A stretch of 64,000 nucleotides of DNA. Source: Nocardia brasiliensis. Its GTDB lineage: Bacteria; Actinomycetota; Actinomycetes; Mycobacteriales; Mycobacteriaceae. Of the stretch, positions 53,958 through 63,330 are shown one piece after another (positions within the stretch are counted from its first letter, which is position 1; every line of letters begins with the position of its first letter). Location of the stretch: the NCBI RefSeq assembly GCF_011801125.1, contig NZ_CP046171.1, positions 5,890,001 to 5,954,000 on the forward strand, given 5' to 3'. Made by a program: the position numbers and the translations under genes. Below the pieces are notes generated by a model. That model was given only the letters and a program-made list of their open reading frames with translations, did not search any database and was not told the DNA's origin.

Positions 53958-54944
53958 TTACAGCCAGTCCTTCTTGCGGAACAGCACCTGCAGGAATACC
54001 GCGAGCACGGCCATCGCGGCGAGCGCGACCGGATACCCGTACACCCAGGTCAGTTCGGGCATCGTCGCGAAGTTCATCCCGTAGATCCCGGCGATCAGCG
54101 CGGGCCCCGCGGCGGTGGCGACCCAGGCCGCGATCCTGCGGATGTCCTGCGCCTGCCGCAGCCCGACCTGGGTCAGATTGACGTCGAGCACGCCGTCGAG
54201 CAGGGCGCGGCGGCCGCGGACCCGGCTGTCGAGGTAGCGCACCTGCCGATCGATCTCGTGCAGCGCCTGCTCACCGACACTCGCGGCGCACGGGTCCATG
54301 CCGACCCAGCGCGGCAGGCGGCGGCGGATGAGCCGTTCCAGCGGTTCGTCGACCAACCGGCCGGTGGTCTGCTCCACCTCGAGCAGCAGCCTGCGCAGCC
54401 GATAGATCTCGGCGACCAGGTTGGTGCCGCGGCCCGCGAAGACCTCGCGTTCGAGCAGCCTGATCTCGCGATCGATGTCCTCGATCAAGGTCGCGAAGCT
54501 GTCGATCACCAGCTCGAGCATCCCGTGCAAGAGCGCGAGCGGACCGCCGCGCAACTCGGTCCTGCCGTCTTCCACTTCCGCACGCAGCGCGGCGAATCCG
54601 GGCAGGTCCGCGTCGCTGAGGGTGACCACGTAGTCGGGTCCGACCACCAGCACCAGGTCGGTGAGGTCGACCGTCATGCTCTCGGGACGGTAGTGGCCGG
54701 TGGTCAGGGCGAGCAGCACCGTGTCCCCGACCACCTGCATGCCGGGTCGTTGCAGATCGTCGTGTGCGGCCGAGATGGCCTGCGGGGCAACGCCCACCGT
54801 TTCGTGCAGGCGCGCGAGGTCGCCGTCGTCGGGCTCGCGCACGCTGACCCATGCGAAGGCGCCCGGTTGGCGCCAGTTCGGACCGTAGCCCGTCATCCCC
54901 ACCTGGGTCACGCCGTCGAGATACACAGCAGCTTCGGTGATCAT
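53958..54944 (-). CDS. corA: CorA-family magnesium/cobalt transporter
   Basis: A 328-residue CorA with a cytoplasmic N-terminal funnel, a long coiled helix (residues about 140-270) and two C-terminal membrane helices. The pore signature GMN is present in LIAGIYGMNFATMPEL. The usual basic tail is RKKDWL. ATG 54944 starts the canonical N-terminus (MITEAAVYLDG); an in-frame GTG at 55007 is less likely. Confidence 0.9.
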   Translation of the reverse strand: MITEAAVYLDGVTQVGMTGYGPNWRQPGAFAWVSVREPDDGDLARLHETVGVAPQAISAAHDDLQRPGMQVVGDTVLLALTTGHYRPESMTVDLTDLVLVVGPDYVVTLSDADLPGFAALRAEVEDGRTELRGGPLALLHGMLELVIDSFATLIEDIDREIRLLEREVFAGRGTNLVAEIYRLRRLLLEVEQTTGRLVDEPLERLIRRRLPRWVGMDPCAASVGEQALHEIDRQVRYLDSRVRGRRALLDGVLDVNLTQVGLRQAQDIRRIAAWVATAAGPALIAGIYGMNFATMPELTWVYGYPVALAAMAVLAVFLQVLFRKKDWL

Positions 54945-55373
54945 TGCGGCATCATGCGCAGGACAACCAACCGGTCCGGATGTTGCCGGCGTCGGGACAG
55001 CGACCACTGGGCGAACAGCGCGGCAACGGAGTTCAGTTTTCCCATTGTTTTCGCGGGGTCGCGCTAATCACCGGGCCCCGAAACCGAATCCCGCGCCGGC
55101 TGCGGCCGCGGCCGCGCTCGGTAACCTGCCCAAACGAGCTGTGCACCCGGCCGAATATCGAGTTTCCAGCGATATCAGGGCAACTCGGGAAATGGCGGCA
55201 GGAACCCCTGCGCTGCTGGCCATTTCGCGGTGTGACGCATCGGATTTCGTTGCGCGGAATTCGCGGAATCGATCACTCGGTTCCGGCCACCGCGCGAGAA
55301 TGAAGACGGCCTGATCCGCTTTCACGCCGAACTACCGACCGTCGTGGCCGAGCAGAACATGTGGGGAAACACG
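54945..55373. other. Gap between corA and the glycine-zipper gene
   Basis: About 430 bases, A+T-richer than average, with no convincing coding frame on either strand. It must hold promoters for both divergent genes. No hairpin or repeat stands out. Confidence 0.4.
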
Positions 55374-55928
55374 ATGAAAATCAAGGGATTTGCCACCGCG
55401 GTTCTCGCGGTAGGAGCTACCGGAATCACCGCGGGAACCGTCGCCGCCGAACCGCTGGCGACACCATCGGCCGAGGTCAGCGCGTACGGCGTCGATCATG
55501 GCATCGGCTTCACCACGACCACCGACGGGCGCGCGGTGCGCACCACAGTCGACGCGGGTGCGTTCACGCTGACCCGCGACGGCGCGGCGGTCACGCTGAC
55601 CGACGACGCGGGCACCGTGATCGCCACGCTGCCCAGCTCGTTCGCGGCCAACGGCGCGCCGGTCGCGCTGCGGCCACAGCTGAGCGACGCGGGCCGCACC
55701 GTGACGCTGACTCCGATCAGCGCGCCCGAAACCAGCGCGCACCTGGCCCAACTCGTCGATCAGGCAGACGACACCATCGCGCGCAAGCAGTACAACGCGG
55801 GCATCGGCGCCCTGATCGGCGCGGGCATCGGCGCGGTGATCGGGTTCTTCCTCGGCGGCGTCGGCGCCCTGGTCACCATTCCGATCGGCGCGGGCATCGG
55901 CGCCCTGATCGGTTACTCCACACCGTAA
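55374..55928 (+). CDS. Secreted protein with beta-rich domain and C-terminal glycine zipper
   Basis: A 184-residue exported protein built like the 12070 product: signal peptide MKIKGFATAVLAVGATGITA, a strand-rich domain (residues about 40-115; AFTLTRDGAAVTLTDDAGTV), a helical joint and a glycine-zipper hydrophobic end (AGIGALIGAGIGAVIGFFLG, then VTIPIGAGIGALIGY). Glycine zippers pack in membranes or oligomers. Function unknown. ATG 55374 has GGGGAAA upstream; an in-frame start at 55344 would precede the signal peptide. Confidence 0.75.
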   Translation: MKIKGFATAVLAVGATGITAGTVAAEPLATPSAEVSAYGVDHGIGFTTTTDGRAVRTTVDAGAFTLTRDGAAVTLTDDAGTVIATLPSSFAANGAPVALRPQLSDAGRTVTLTPISAPETSAHLAQLVDQADDTIARKQYNAGIGALIGAGIGAVIGFFLGGVGALVTIPIGAGIGALIGYSTP

Positions 55929-56025
55929 TTCGCGCACGGCGCGGCCGACGCGGCAGACCCCGCGTCGGCGCGCCGTTGCCGCACGCGCGGGTATCGCCCC
56001 GCCACCGCTGGGCATGATGGTCGCC

Positions 56026-56952
56026 ATGACCGACCATGTGCTAGCGCTCGATCTCGGTAAGACCGGCTGCCGCGCCTCGCTGCGGCGCGACGGCCGCGAG
56101 ATCGACTCCGCCACCGGTACCGGCGCGCCCGGCCTGGCCAATGCGGGCGGCGTCGAGGCGGCGCAACGAACGATCCGCGCCGTTGTCGCGCGCCTCACCC
56201 CGCCCGCCACCGGATTCGCGCTGCTGGTCGGGGCGGCGGGCGCGGTCGCCGCCCCGCAGGCCGCCGCGCTGCTGGCCCGCGCGCTGGTCGAGCTGCCCGG
56301 CGCGCGATCGGTCGCGGTCACCTCCGACGCGGTCACCGCGCACGCCGGCGCGCTCGGCGGCGGGCCGGGTGTCGTGCTCGCGGCGGGCACCGGCGCGGTG
56401 GCCACCGCGGTCGACCACGCGGGCCGCTTCACCAGGACCGACGGCTGGGGCCCGCTGCTCGGCGACGAAGGCAGCGGCGCTTGGATCGGCACCGAGGGAT
56501 TGCGTGCGGCCCTGCGCGCGCACGATGGCCGCGCCGTGTGCACGGCGCTCGCCGCCGCGGCCGTCGAGACCTACGGGGTCCCGCTCGACGAACTGCCCAG
56601 GCACCTCGGCGAGCACGAGAACCCCGCGCTCCTCGCCGCACGCTTCGCCCCGGTCGTCGCGGCGGCGGCCGCCACCGACGACACCGCCGCGGCCGTCATG
56701 ACCGCGGCGGGCCGGGCGCTGGGCCGCACCGTGCGCGCGGCCGTCGCGCGCTCGGGTCTGCGGCCGCCGGTCCCCTATGCGATCACCGGCGGACTGGTCA
56801 ATCTCGGTGCGGCCCTGCTCGATCCGCTCGATCACGAGATCGCGCAGCTCATCGAGCGGCGGACCGCGCTGGGCGGCCCGATCGACGGCGCCGCCCTCCT
56901 GGCCGCCGACCCGGCTACGGTGTTGGAGAAATTGGTGGTACGAATCAGCTGA
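56026..56952 (+). CDS. BadF/BcrA-family sugar kinase, probable N-acetylglucosamine or MurNAc kinase
   Basis: A 308-residue ASKHA-fold kinase with phosphate-1 motif LALDLGKTGCRASL, LAAGTGAVATAV and the signature LLGDEGSGAWIG. Relatives phosphorylate GlcNAc or, for MurK of Clostridium, both GlcNAc and MurNAc. As first gene of the murein-sugar cluster it probably supplies MurNAc 6-phosphate for MurQ. ATG 56026; ATG 56014 is in frame but gives extra residues. Ends 73 bases before the symporter gene. Confidence 0.8.
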   Translation: MTDHVLALDLGKTGCRASLRRDGREIDSATGTGAPGLANAGGVEAAQRTIRAVVARLTPPATGFALLVGAAGAVAAPQAAALLARALVELPGARSVAVTSDAVTAHAGALGGGPGVVLAAGTGAVATAVDHAGRFTRTDGWGPLLGDEGSGAWIGTEGLRAALRAHDGRAVCTALAAAAVETYGVPLDELPRHLGEHENPALLAARFAPVVAAAAATDDTAAAVMTAAGRALGRTVRAAVARSGLRPPVPYAITGGLVNLGAALLDPLDHEIAQLIERRTALGGPIDGAALLAADPATVLEKLVVRIS

Positions 56953-56958
56953 CAATCA

Positions 56959-56987
56959 TTGACAGAGACGATGTGACGGCTGACACT
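56959..56987 (+). promoter_or_regulatory. Possible promoter of the SSS symporter operon
   Basis: A perfect TTGACA (56959-56964) is followed after 17 bases by the poor -10 GACACT. Just downstream the arms GCTGA and TCAGC (13 bases apart) might form an operator for the RpiR regulator of the cluster. Both calls are weak. Confidence 0.3.
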
Positions 56988-57025
56988 AAGTTGCAATCAG
57001 CACGCCGCGTCACCTAGGAGCTGCG

Positions 57026-58552
57026 ATGAACGCACTCAACGTCGCCGTCATCGTCGTCTATCTGATCACCGTGGCGTGGATCGGCCTACGGCTGTCCGGC
57101 AAACAGAAGTCCAGCAGCGATTACTTCGTCGGCGAGGGCCGGATGCCCTGGTGGACGGTGTGCTTCTCGGTGGTGGCCACCGAGACCAGCGTGCTCACGG
57201 TCATCTCGGTGCCCGGTGGCGCGTACACCGACCAGGCCTTCGGCAACGTCGAGCTGGCACTCGGGTACATCATCGGCCGCACGATCGTGGCGACCGCCCT
57301 GATCCCGCTGTACAAGCGCGGCGGATTCGTCAGCGCCTATCAATACCTGGAGCTGCGATTCGGCCGCTATCTGCAGGGCGTGGCCTCGGTGACGTTCGTG
57401 TTCACCCGGTTGCTCGCCGAGGGCGTGCGGCTGTTCGCCTCCGCCATTCCGATCAAGCTGCTGCTCAGCGAGTTCGGTATCGACCTCGGTTACGACGTGA
57501 TCATCATCGCGCTGACCCTGCTGACGGTCGTCTACACCTACCTCGGCGGCATCAAGGCCGTCATTTGGACCGACGCGCTACAGATGGGCCTGTATCTGTC
57601 CGGCGCGCTCATCGCCATCGGCGTGCTCACCGGTCACGTCGGCGCATCGGGGTGGGCCGATGCCCTGCACGCGGGCAAGTTCACCGTCTTCGACACCGAT
57701 TTCGGCCTGGCGCACATCCTGACCAGCCCCTTCGCCATGCCGACCGCGATCGTCGGCGGCGCCATCTTCGCCATGGCCTCGCACGGTTCCGACCAGCTGA
57801 TCGTGCAACGCATCCTGGCCACCCGCTCGCTGCGCGACAGCCAGAAGGCGATGATCGGCTCCGGCGTCTTCGTCGCCATCCAGTTCGCCGCCTTCTCCCT
57901 GGTCGGCGCGCTGCTGTGGTCCTACAACGACGGCAAGACACCCAAAGAACTCGGCCTCGCCACCACCGACAACATCTACCCGCATTTCATCCTGCACGGC
58001 CTGCCGGTGGTGATCTCCGGGCTGCTCGTCGCCGGAATCCTCGGCGCCGCAATGGGTTCGCTGTCCTCGGCGCTGAACTCGATGGCGAACTCGACGGTCG
58101 CCGACATCATCCGCAGCTTCGCCAAGCGCGAGATCTCCGACCAGGCCATGCTGAAGCTGGCCCGCTACATGACCCTCGCCTGGGCGGTGCTGATGGCGGT
58201 GTTCGCGATGGGCTTCAGCGCGACCACCGGCAACGTCTACCTGACCGCGCTCACCATCGCCGGATACACCTACGGCGCGCTGCTCGGCGCGTTCCTGCTG
58301 GGCCGGCTGGTCAAGCGGGCCAACCAGTTCGACGCCATCGTCGCCTTCGTGGTCACGGTGATCGTGATGACCTTCGTGGTGCGGGTGGTCAAGATCGACG
58401 TCATGGTGGCGGGCGTGGCCACCCCGAAGGGCATCGCCGCGCAGTGGCTGGTACCGATCGGCGTGCTCGTCACGCTGGTGGTCGGCGGCGTGAGCAGCCT
58501 GTCCCATCCCGCGCCTGAGCCGAAACCCGAGCCGGTCGAGGCGGTGGTCTAG
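57026..58552 (+). CDS. Sodium:solute symporter (SSS family), candidate murein-sugar importer
   Basis: A 508-residue, 13-helix LeuT-fold symporter with SSDYFVGEGRMPWW, GGIKAVIWTDALQMGLYL and ALNSMANSTVADI. SSS carriers take up sugars, sialic acid or amino acids with Na+. Its place between a sugar kinase and anmK suggests import of (anhydro-)MurNAc or GlcNAc, replacing the PTS permease MurP of E. coli; that is inference. AGGAG precedes ATG 57026. Its stop overlaps the anmK GTG. Confidence 0.87.
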   Translation: MNALNVAVIVVYLITVAWIGLRLSGKQKSSSDYFVGEGRMPWWTVCFSVVATETSVLTVISVPGGAYTDQAFGNVELALGYIIGRTIVATALIPLYKRGGFVSAYQYLELRFGRYLQGVASVTFVFTRLLAEGVRLFASAIPIKLLLSEFGIDLGYDVIIIALTLLTVVYTYLGGIKAVIWTDALQMGLYLSGALIAIGVLTGHVGASGWADALHAGKFTVFDTDFGLAHILTSPFAMPTAIVGGAIFAMASHGSDQLIVQRILATRSLRDSQKAMIGSGVFVAIQFAAFSLVGALLWSYNDGKTPKELGLATTDNIYPHFILHGLPVVISGLLVAGILGAAMGSLSSALNSMANSTVADIIRSFAKREISDQAMLKLARYMTLAWAVLMAVFAMGFSATTGNVYLTALTIAGYTYGALLGAFLLGRLVKRANQFDAIVAFVVTVIVMTFVVRVVKIDVMVAGVATPKGIAAQWLVPIGVLVTLVVGGVSSLSHPAPEPKPEPVEAVV

Positions 58553-59715
58553 TGCGCGTCGTCGGGTTGATGTCGGGCACCTCGCACGACGCCATCGACG
58601 CGGTCGCCGCGGCGATATCCCTGCGGGACAATACGATCGAGGTCCAACTCGCCGGCCTGCTGAGCCGCCCCTACCCCGCCGAGCTGCGGGCCGAACTCAT
58701 CGCCGCGCTGCCGCCCGGCTCGATCGACCTGGCGACGGTGTGCAGGCTCGATACCGCGATCGGCCAGGAGTTCGCCGCGGCGGCCGACGCCGCGGTGCAC
58801 GAATTCTTCGGTGGCGCCGCCGATCTCATCGTTTCGCACGGTCAGACGATGTACCACTGGGTGACCGATGGCCGCGCGCACGGCACCCTGCAGCTCGGCC
58901 AACCGGCCTGGATCGCCGAACACACCGGGCTGCCGGTGGTCAGCGACCTGCGCCCGCGCGATATCGCCGCGGGCGGGCAGGGCGCTCCGCTGGTCGCCCT
59001 GTTCGATCTGCTGTGGCTGGCCGGACGCGCAGGTCGGGCGGCCGCGCTGAACATCGGCGGTATCGCCAACGCGACCGTGACGGGCACGCCCGCGGTGGCC
59101 TTCGACACCGGACCGGGCAACGCGCTCATCGACGCCGCCGTCGCCGCGGCGACCGACGGCGCGGAACTGTTCGATCGCGACGGACGCCGCGCCGCGCGCG
59201 GCACGGTGGACGAGGCGCTGCTGAAAGCCCTTCTCGCCGAACCCTACTACCGGGCGGCCGCGCCGAAGACGACGGGCAAAGAGCTGTTCAACAGCGCCTA
59301 CCTCGCACGCGTGTTGCGGGACCACCCGTTGTCCGGTGACGATATCGTCGCCACCGTGACCGCCCTGACCGCGCGCACCATCGCCGACGCGCTGGCCCCG
59401 TTCGCGCCGGACGAGGTGATCGTCTCCGGCGGCGGCACGCTGAACCCGACGCTGCTGGCGATGCTGCGCGCCCAACTGGGCTCGACTACGCTGCGCACCT
59501 CCGACGAACTCGGATTGCCTTCGGCCGCCAAGGAAGCCGCGGCCTTCGCCGTCCTCGGCTTCCTGACCGTGCACGGGCTCGCCGGCACCGATCCCGCGAC
59601 CACCGGCGCGCGCCACGCGCGGGTGCTCGGCTCGATCACGCCCGGCGCGCGGCCGCTCGTACTTCCCGCCGCACCGGGTACCCCACCCCGGCGGCTGACG
59701 GTGGTGCCGCGATGA
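58552..59715 (+). CDS. anmK: Anhydro-N-acetylmuramic acid kinase AnmK
   Basis: A 387-residue AnmK that opens the 1,6-anhydro ring and phosphorylates to MurNAc 6-phosphate, the substrate of MurQ. Motifs: GLMSGTSHDAIDAV (usually GTSxDGID), VSHGQTMYH, LNIGGIANAT, the catalytic Asp in AFDTGPGNALID and VSGGGTLNP. GTG 58552 overlaps the symporter stop; the stop overlaps the regulator ATG, so translation is coupled. Confidence 0.9.
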   Translation: MRVVGLMSGTSHDAIDAVAAAISLRDNTIEVQLAGLLSRPYPAELRAELIAALPPGSIDLATVCRLDTAIGQEFAAAADAAVHEFFGGAADLIVSHGQTMYHWVTDGRAHGTLQLGQPAWIAEHTGLPVVSDLRPRDIAAGGQGAPLVALFDLLWLAGRAGRAAALNIGGIANATVTGTPAVAFDTGPGNALIDAAVAAATDGAELFDRDGRRAARGTVDEALLKALLAEPYYRAAAPKTTGKELFNSAYLARVLRDHPLSGDDIVATVTALTARTIADALAPFAPDEVIVSGGGTLNPTLLAMLRAQLGSTTLRTSDELGLPSAAKEAAAFAVLGFLTVHGLAGTDPATTGARHARVLGSITPGARPLVLPAAPGTPPRRLTVVPR

Positions 59716-60641
59716 CCGAAGCAACACAGCGCGTTTCGACGAAGGGTGGTGTCCGGGTGCCGGGTGGTCCGGAAGGTGACGACGTACGCACGCGATTACT
59801 GGGGGCGCTGCCCAGCCTCACCCCTGCCGGACTGCGGCTGGCCAGGGTGATCCGCGACGATCCCGCCGGGGTCGCGCACCTGACCGTGAGCGAGCTGGCC
59901 GCACGCGCCGAGACCAGCACCTCCGCGGTCGTCCGGCTGGCAAAAGCGCTCGGCTACGAGGGTTATCCACAGCTGCGTCTGGCCCTGGCGGCCACCGCCA
60001 AGGACGACGGGCAACCCGTGTTCGCCACCGACATCGATGCCGAGGACCCGCTGTCGAAGGTGTTGCAGAAGCTCACCGCCTTCGAAACCGAGGGCATGCT
60101 GGCCACCGCCGAGCTCGCCGATCCGGCGACGATGCTCGCGGTGGTCGAAGCCCTGGTGCACGCGCGCCGGGTGGAACTCATCGGCATCGGCGCGTCCGGA
60201 CTGGTCGCGACGGACATGGCACAGAAGCTCGCCCGGATCGGAATGTGGTGCGACGCCTGCACCTCCGAGGACGAGGCGCTGGTGCTTGGCAGCCTGCTCG
60301 GGGCGGGCGATGTGCTCATCGCCTTCTCACATTCCGGGGAGACCGCCGCGATCGTCGATGCCCTCGAGCACGCCCGCGGCAGGCAGGCCACGACCGTGGC
60401 CGTCACGGCGGGCCCGCAGTCCAAGCTCGCCAGGGCCGCCGCGCACACGGTGCTGGTGGCCGGGCGCGAGGACGGCTTCCGCTCCGCCGCGATGGCGAGC
60501 CGGATGAGTCAGCTGCTCGTCGTCGACGCGCTCTACGTCGGTGTGCTGCAACGCACTCCGACGGCCGCGGCGGCGTTGCGGCGCACCTACGACGCGGTCG
60601 CCGACCGCAGGATCCCACGCGCACTCCGGAAATCTCCGTGA
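59712..60641 (+). CDS. RpiR/MurR-family regulator
   Basis: A 309-residue regulator with an N-terminal HTH_6 domain (LTVSELAARAETSTSAVVRLAKALGYEGY in two pieces, residues about 55-85) and a C-terminal SIS domain (GIGASGLVATDMAQKLA, FSHSGETAAIVDAL) that should bind MurNAc 6-phosphate or a related sugar phosphate. Located between anmK and murQ, it is the likely MurR-type controller of the cluster. Confidence 0.88.
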   Translation: MTEATQRVSTKGGVRVPGGPEGDDVRTRLLGALPSLTPAGLRLARVIRDDPAGVAHLTVSELAARAETSTSAVVRLAKALGYEGYPQLRLALAATAKDDGQPVFATDIDAEDPLSKVLQKLTAFETEGMLATAELADPATMLAVVEALVHARRVELIGIGASGLVATDMAQKLARIGMWCDACTSEDEALVLGSLLGAGDVLIAFSHSGETAAIVDALEHARGRQATTVAVTAGPQSKLARAAAHTVLVAGREDGFRSAAMASRMSQLLVVDALYVGVLQRTPTAAAALRRTYDAVADRRIPRALRKSP

Positions 60642-60697
60642 GCTCGGCTTTCGCTCGACCCCCGGAGTTGGCGGACCAGCAGGACAGAGGAGGCGAA

Positions 60698-61600
60698 GTG
60701 AACGAGATCAGCGCACTGACCACCGAGGAGGCCAATCCGCATACCGCCGCACTCGACGCCATGTCGGTCGAGGACATGCTGGGCATCATGAACGCCGAGG
60801 ACGCGGGCGTGGCCACCGCGGTGGCACAGGCGCTGCCGCAGATCGCGCAGGCCGTGCACCGGATCGTCGCGGCCCGCGCGCAGGGCGGCCGTTTGGTCTA
60901 CATCGGGGCGGGCACCAGCGGCAGGCTCGGCGTGCTCGACGCGGTGGAATGCCCGCCGACCTTCGGCACCGACCCCGGTGAGGTGCTCGGCCTGATGGCC
61001 GGTGGCACCCAGGCGTTCACCCGGGCGATCGAAGGCGCCGAGGACGATCCGGAACGCGGCAGGCAGGATCTGTCGGCCATCGCGCTCACCGCGCGCGATG
61101 TCGTCGTCGCGCTCGCCGCCAGCGGCCGCACGCCGTACGCGATCGGCGCGCTGCGCTACGGCAGGCAGCTCGGTGCGACGACCGTCGCGGTCTCCTGCAA
61201 CCGCGGCGCCGAACTCAGCGCGCACGCCGACATCGGCATCGAAATCGACACGGGCCCCGAGGTTTTGACCGGATCGACGCGGCTGAAGGCGGGCACCGCG
61301 CAGAAGATGGTCTGCAACATGCTCTCGACCGCGACCATGGTCAAGTCCGGCAAGGTCTACGGCAACCTCATGGTGGACGTGCGGCCGACCAACGCCAAGC
61401 TGGTCGACCGGGCCTGCCGGATCGTCGCCGACGCCACCGGCGCCGACCTCGCCACCGCCGCCGCGCTGCTCGACGACGCGGGCGGACACCCGAAGACCGC
61501 GATCGTCATGCGGCTGGCCGGTGTCGACGCGGACGCGGCCCGCGCCCTGCTCGCCGGTGCGGGCGGATTCGTCCGGGCCGCGGTCGGCGACAACGGCTAA
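60698..61600 (+). CDS. murQ: N-acetylmuramic acid 6-phosphate etherase MurQ
   Basis: A 300-residue SIS-fold lyase that removes lactate from MurNAc 6-phosphate to give GlcNAc 6-phosphate. The family signature YIGAGTSGRLGVLDAVECPP contains one catalytic Glu; a second lies in IEGAEDD. LTGSTRLKAGTAQKMVCNML and VDVRPTNAKL are also diagnostic. GTG 60698 has GAGGAGG at 4 bases; an in-frame GTG at 60638 would overlap the regulator gene. Closes the recycling operon. Confidence 0.92.
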   Translation: MNEISALTTEEANPHTAALDAMSVEDMLGIMNAEDAGVATAVAQALPQIAQAVHRIVAARAQGGRLVYIGAGTSGRLGVLDAVECPPTFGTDPGEVLGLMAGGTQAFTRAIEGAEDDPERGRQDLSAIALTARDVVVALAASGRTPYAIGALRYGRQLGATTVAVSCNRGAELSAHADIGIEIDTGPEVLTGSTRLKAGTAQKMVCNMLSTATMVKSGKVYGNLMVDVRPTNAKLVDRACRIVADATGADLATAAALLDDAGGHPKTAIVMRLAGVDADAARALLAGAGGFVRAAVGDNG

Positions 61601-61610
61601 GAATTACGTA

Positions 61611-61639
61611 GGTGCCGCGCCGGAATTCCGGCGCGGCGC
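61611..61639. terminator. Terminator between murQ and the convergent secreted-protein gene
   Basis: A 13-bp stem with one G-T pair around a 4-base AATT centre (core palindrome 61614-61637 begins GCCGCGCCGG), placed 10 bases after the murQ stop and 8 bases past the opposite gene's stop. Confidence 0.75.
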
Positions 61640-61646
61640 CCTTCGT

Positions 61647-62138
61647 TTACGAGCCGGTCGAACCCAGGGCAACCTTTTTCATCGTGAATGTGCCCAGATC
61701 GGTGTGTCGTTTGTCGGTGCCCGTACTGGTCACCGCGGCCACGAAACTACTCGGCTTGCCACCGTCACAGATCAGCCCGGAAATGGTGGCGTGCACCGTG
61801 CTGCCGTCGCCGATCAACTGCGTGCCGCTCCACCCGGTGAGCACATTCTTCGCGTCGACCACGAATTGTCCTAGATAGACCACGGGTTCCGCGCCCGCCC
61901 TGGTGTATTTCGTTTCCACGAAGTTGATCAGCCCACCGAATCCGCCGACCAGGGTATCGTCCTCACCGCCCTTCCACGCGCCGTCGTACGCGCTGCGGTC
62001 CGCCACCGAAGCACAGGTCGCGGCGTGTGCGACGGGCGCGACACCGGTCAAGACCCCGGCACCGAGCAGCCCCGCGCACAGCAGCACGACACCGTCAACC
62101 ACCCACCTGGACATCCCCCTGGCAATACCTGGTCGCAC
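61647..62138 (-). CDS. Hypothetical secreted protein
   Basis: A 163-residue exported protein: N-terminal arginines and a hydrophobic core (VVLLCAGLLGAGVLTGVAPV) ending at AHA form a good signal peptide. The mature part has two Cys (ATCASV, LICDGG) and strand-like segments (VETKYTRAGAEPVVYLGQF). No known domain. GTG 62138 has GAAGGG about 10 bases upstream; ATG 62114 is the alternative and still leaves a signal peptide. Confidence 0.7.
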   Translation of the reverse strand: MRPGIARGMSRWVVDGVVLLCAGLLGAGVLTGVAPVAHAATCASVADRSAYDGAWKGGEDDTLVGGFGGLINFVETKYTRAGAEPVVYLGQFVVDAKNVLTGWSGTQLIGDGSTVHATISGLICDGGKPSSFVAAVTSTGTDKRHTDLGTFTMKKVALGSTGS

Positions 62139-62253
62139 AGTTTCGCATCCCTTCGATTTCGGTAGCCGACACCATCGACCAGCCAGTATCGCAAGGGAAA
62201 TACGATTACTTCGCGCGGGCACGCGGAGGAAATTCCGGTATTGCCGTGCCGCG

Positions 62254-63222
62254 TCAGGAATCCGGGGTGGAATTCGTCCGGCGGGCGCGGGCGCGGCGTT
62301 TACCCTCGTGCATTGCCTGGACCCGGGCGATCGGGATGGTGTGGCCCTCGACGATGAGATCGGCGGGCAGGGATTGGGGCGCGGGCATTTCTTCGGCCCA
62401 TGGGTCGCGGTCGCCGAGTTGCGCGACGGCATTGCGCACGGTGAAATCCTGCGGGGTGATCTGCTCGAGGTCCGACCAGGCGAGCGGGAAGGACACCGTA
62501 GTTCCCGGCCGGATGCGCGGGCTGTAGGCGGCGACGACGGTCGCGCCGCCGGCCCGGGTGGAGTCGAGGAATACCCGCCCGCCCCGGTCCTCCCGGATGA
62601 ACGCGGTGGTCGCCAACGCCGGATCGATCCGCTCGGCGCGGGCGGCGATGGCCCGGGTCGCCGCCGCGACGTCGTCGATGGCAAGCCCCGGCGCCAGCGG
62701 CACGAAGACGTGCACCCCTTTGGCGCCACTGGTTTTCACCGCACCGGCGAGCCCGTCGTTGCCGAGGGCTTCGCGGATCAGCTGTGCGGCGCGCACCGCC
62801 TGCCCGAACGGCTGCTCCGGCGCGGGATCGATGTCGAGCACCAGGTGGGTCGGCCCCCTGTCGTGCTCGGCGGGCAGCAATGTCGTGTGGTACTCGATGG
62901 CGCGCTGGTTGCCGAACCACACCAGCGTGCGGACGTCATCGGCCAGCGCGTAGGTGACCTCGCGCCGCGAGCTCTCGGCCCACATCGTCACCCGGTGCAT
63001 CCACCCCGGGGTGTACTTGGGCAGATTCTTTTGCATGAACGGGTCCTGCCCCGGCCGCACCCGAAGCACCGACAGCGGCCGGTCCCGCAGCTGGCGCACC
63101 ATCCGTTCACCGACCGCCGCCAGGTAGTCGATCAGATCGCGCTTGGTCGCCTCGGCGCCGTCGAAGAGCGGTTTGTCGAGGTTGGTCAGCGTAATCCCCG
63201 CACGGACCTCCGCACTGCCCAT
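62254..63222 (-). CDS. Stand-alone LigD-type polymerase (PrimPol) domain protein
   Basis: A 322-residue archaeo-eukaryotic primase-fold polymerase as in the POL domain of LigD. The metal-binding aspartates lie in HLVLDIDPAP, and KTSGAKGVHVFVPL marks the nucleotide-binding site. In NHEJ it fills gaps with ribonucleotides; stand-alone versions (PolD1/PolD2 of mycobacteria) may act in other repair. No ku or ligase gene is adjacent. ATG 63222 is the first good start. Confidence 0.9.
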   Translation of the reverse strand: MGSAEVRAGITLTNLDKPLFDGAEATKRDLIDYLAAVGERMVRQLRDRPLSVLRVRPGQDPFMQKNLPKYTPGWMHRVTMWAESSRREVTYALADDVRTLVWFGNQRAIEYHTTLLPAEHDRGPTHLVLDIDPAPEQPFGQAVRAAQLIREALGNDGLAGAVKTSGAKGVHVFVPLAPGLAIDDVAAATRAIAARAERIDPALATTAFIREDRGGRVFLDSTRAGGATVVAAYSPRIRPGTTVSFPLAWSDLEQITPQDFTVRNAVAQLGDRDPWAEEMPAPQSLPADLIVEGHTIPIARVQAMHEGKRRARARRTNSTPDS

Positions 63223-63330
63223 CGGCCAACCATGCCCGTCGCACGCACCGGGGTCAACCCGGATGCTTCCCGGTCTGTACCGCAGCGAACGCGTCCGCCA
63301 CGGTGCGGGCCTGCTGCCGTTCCCGCCCGC

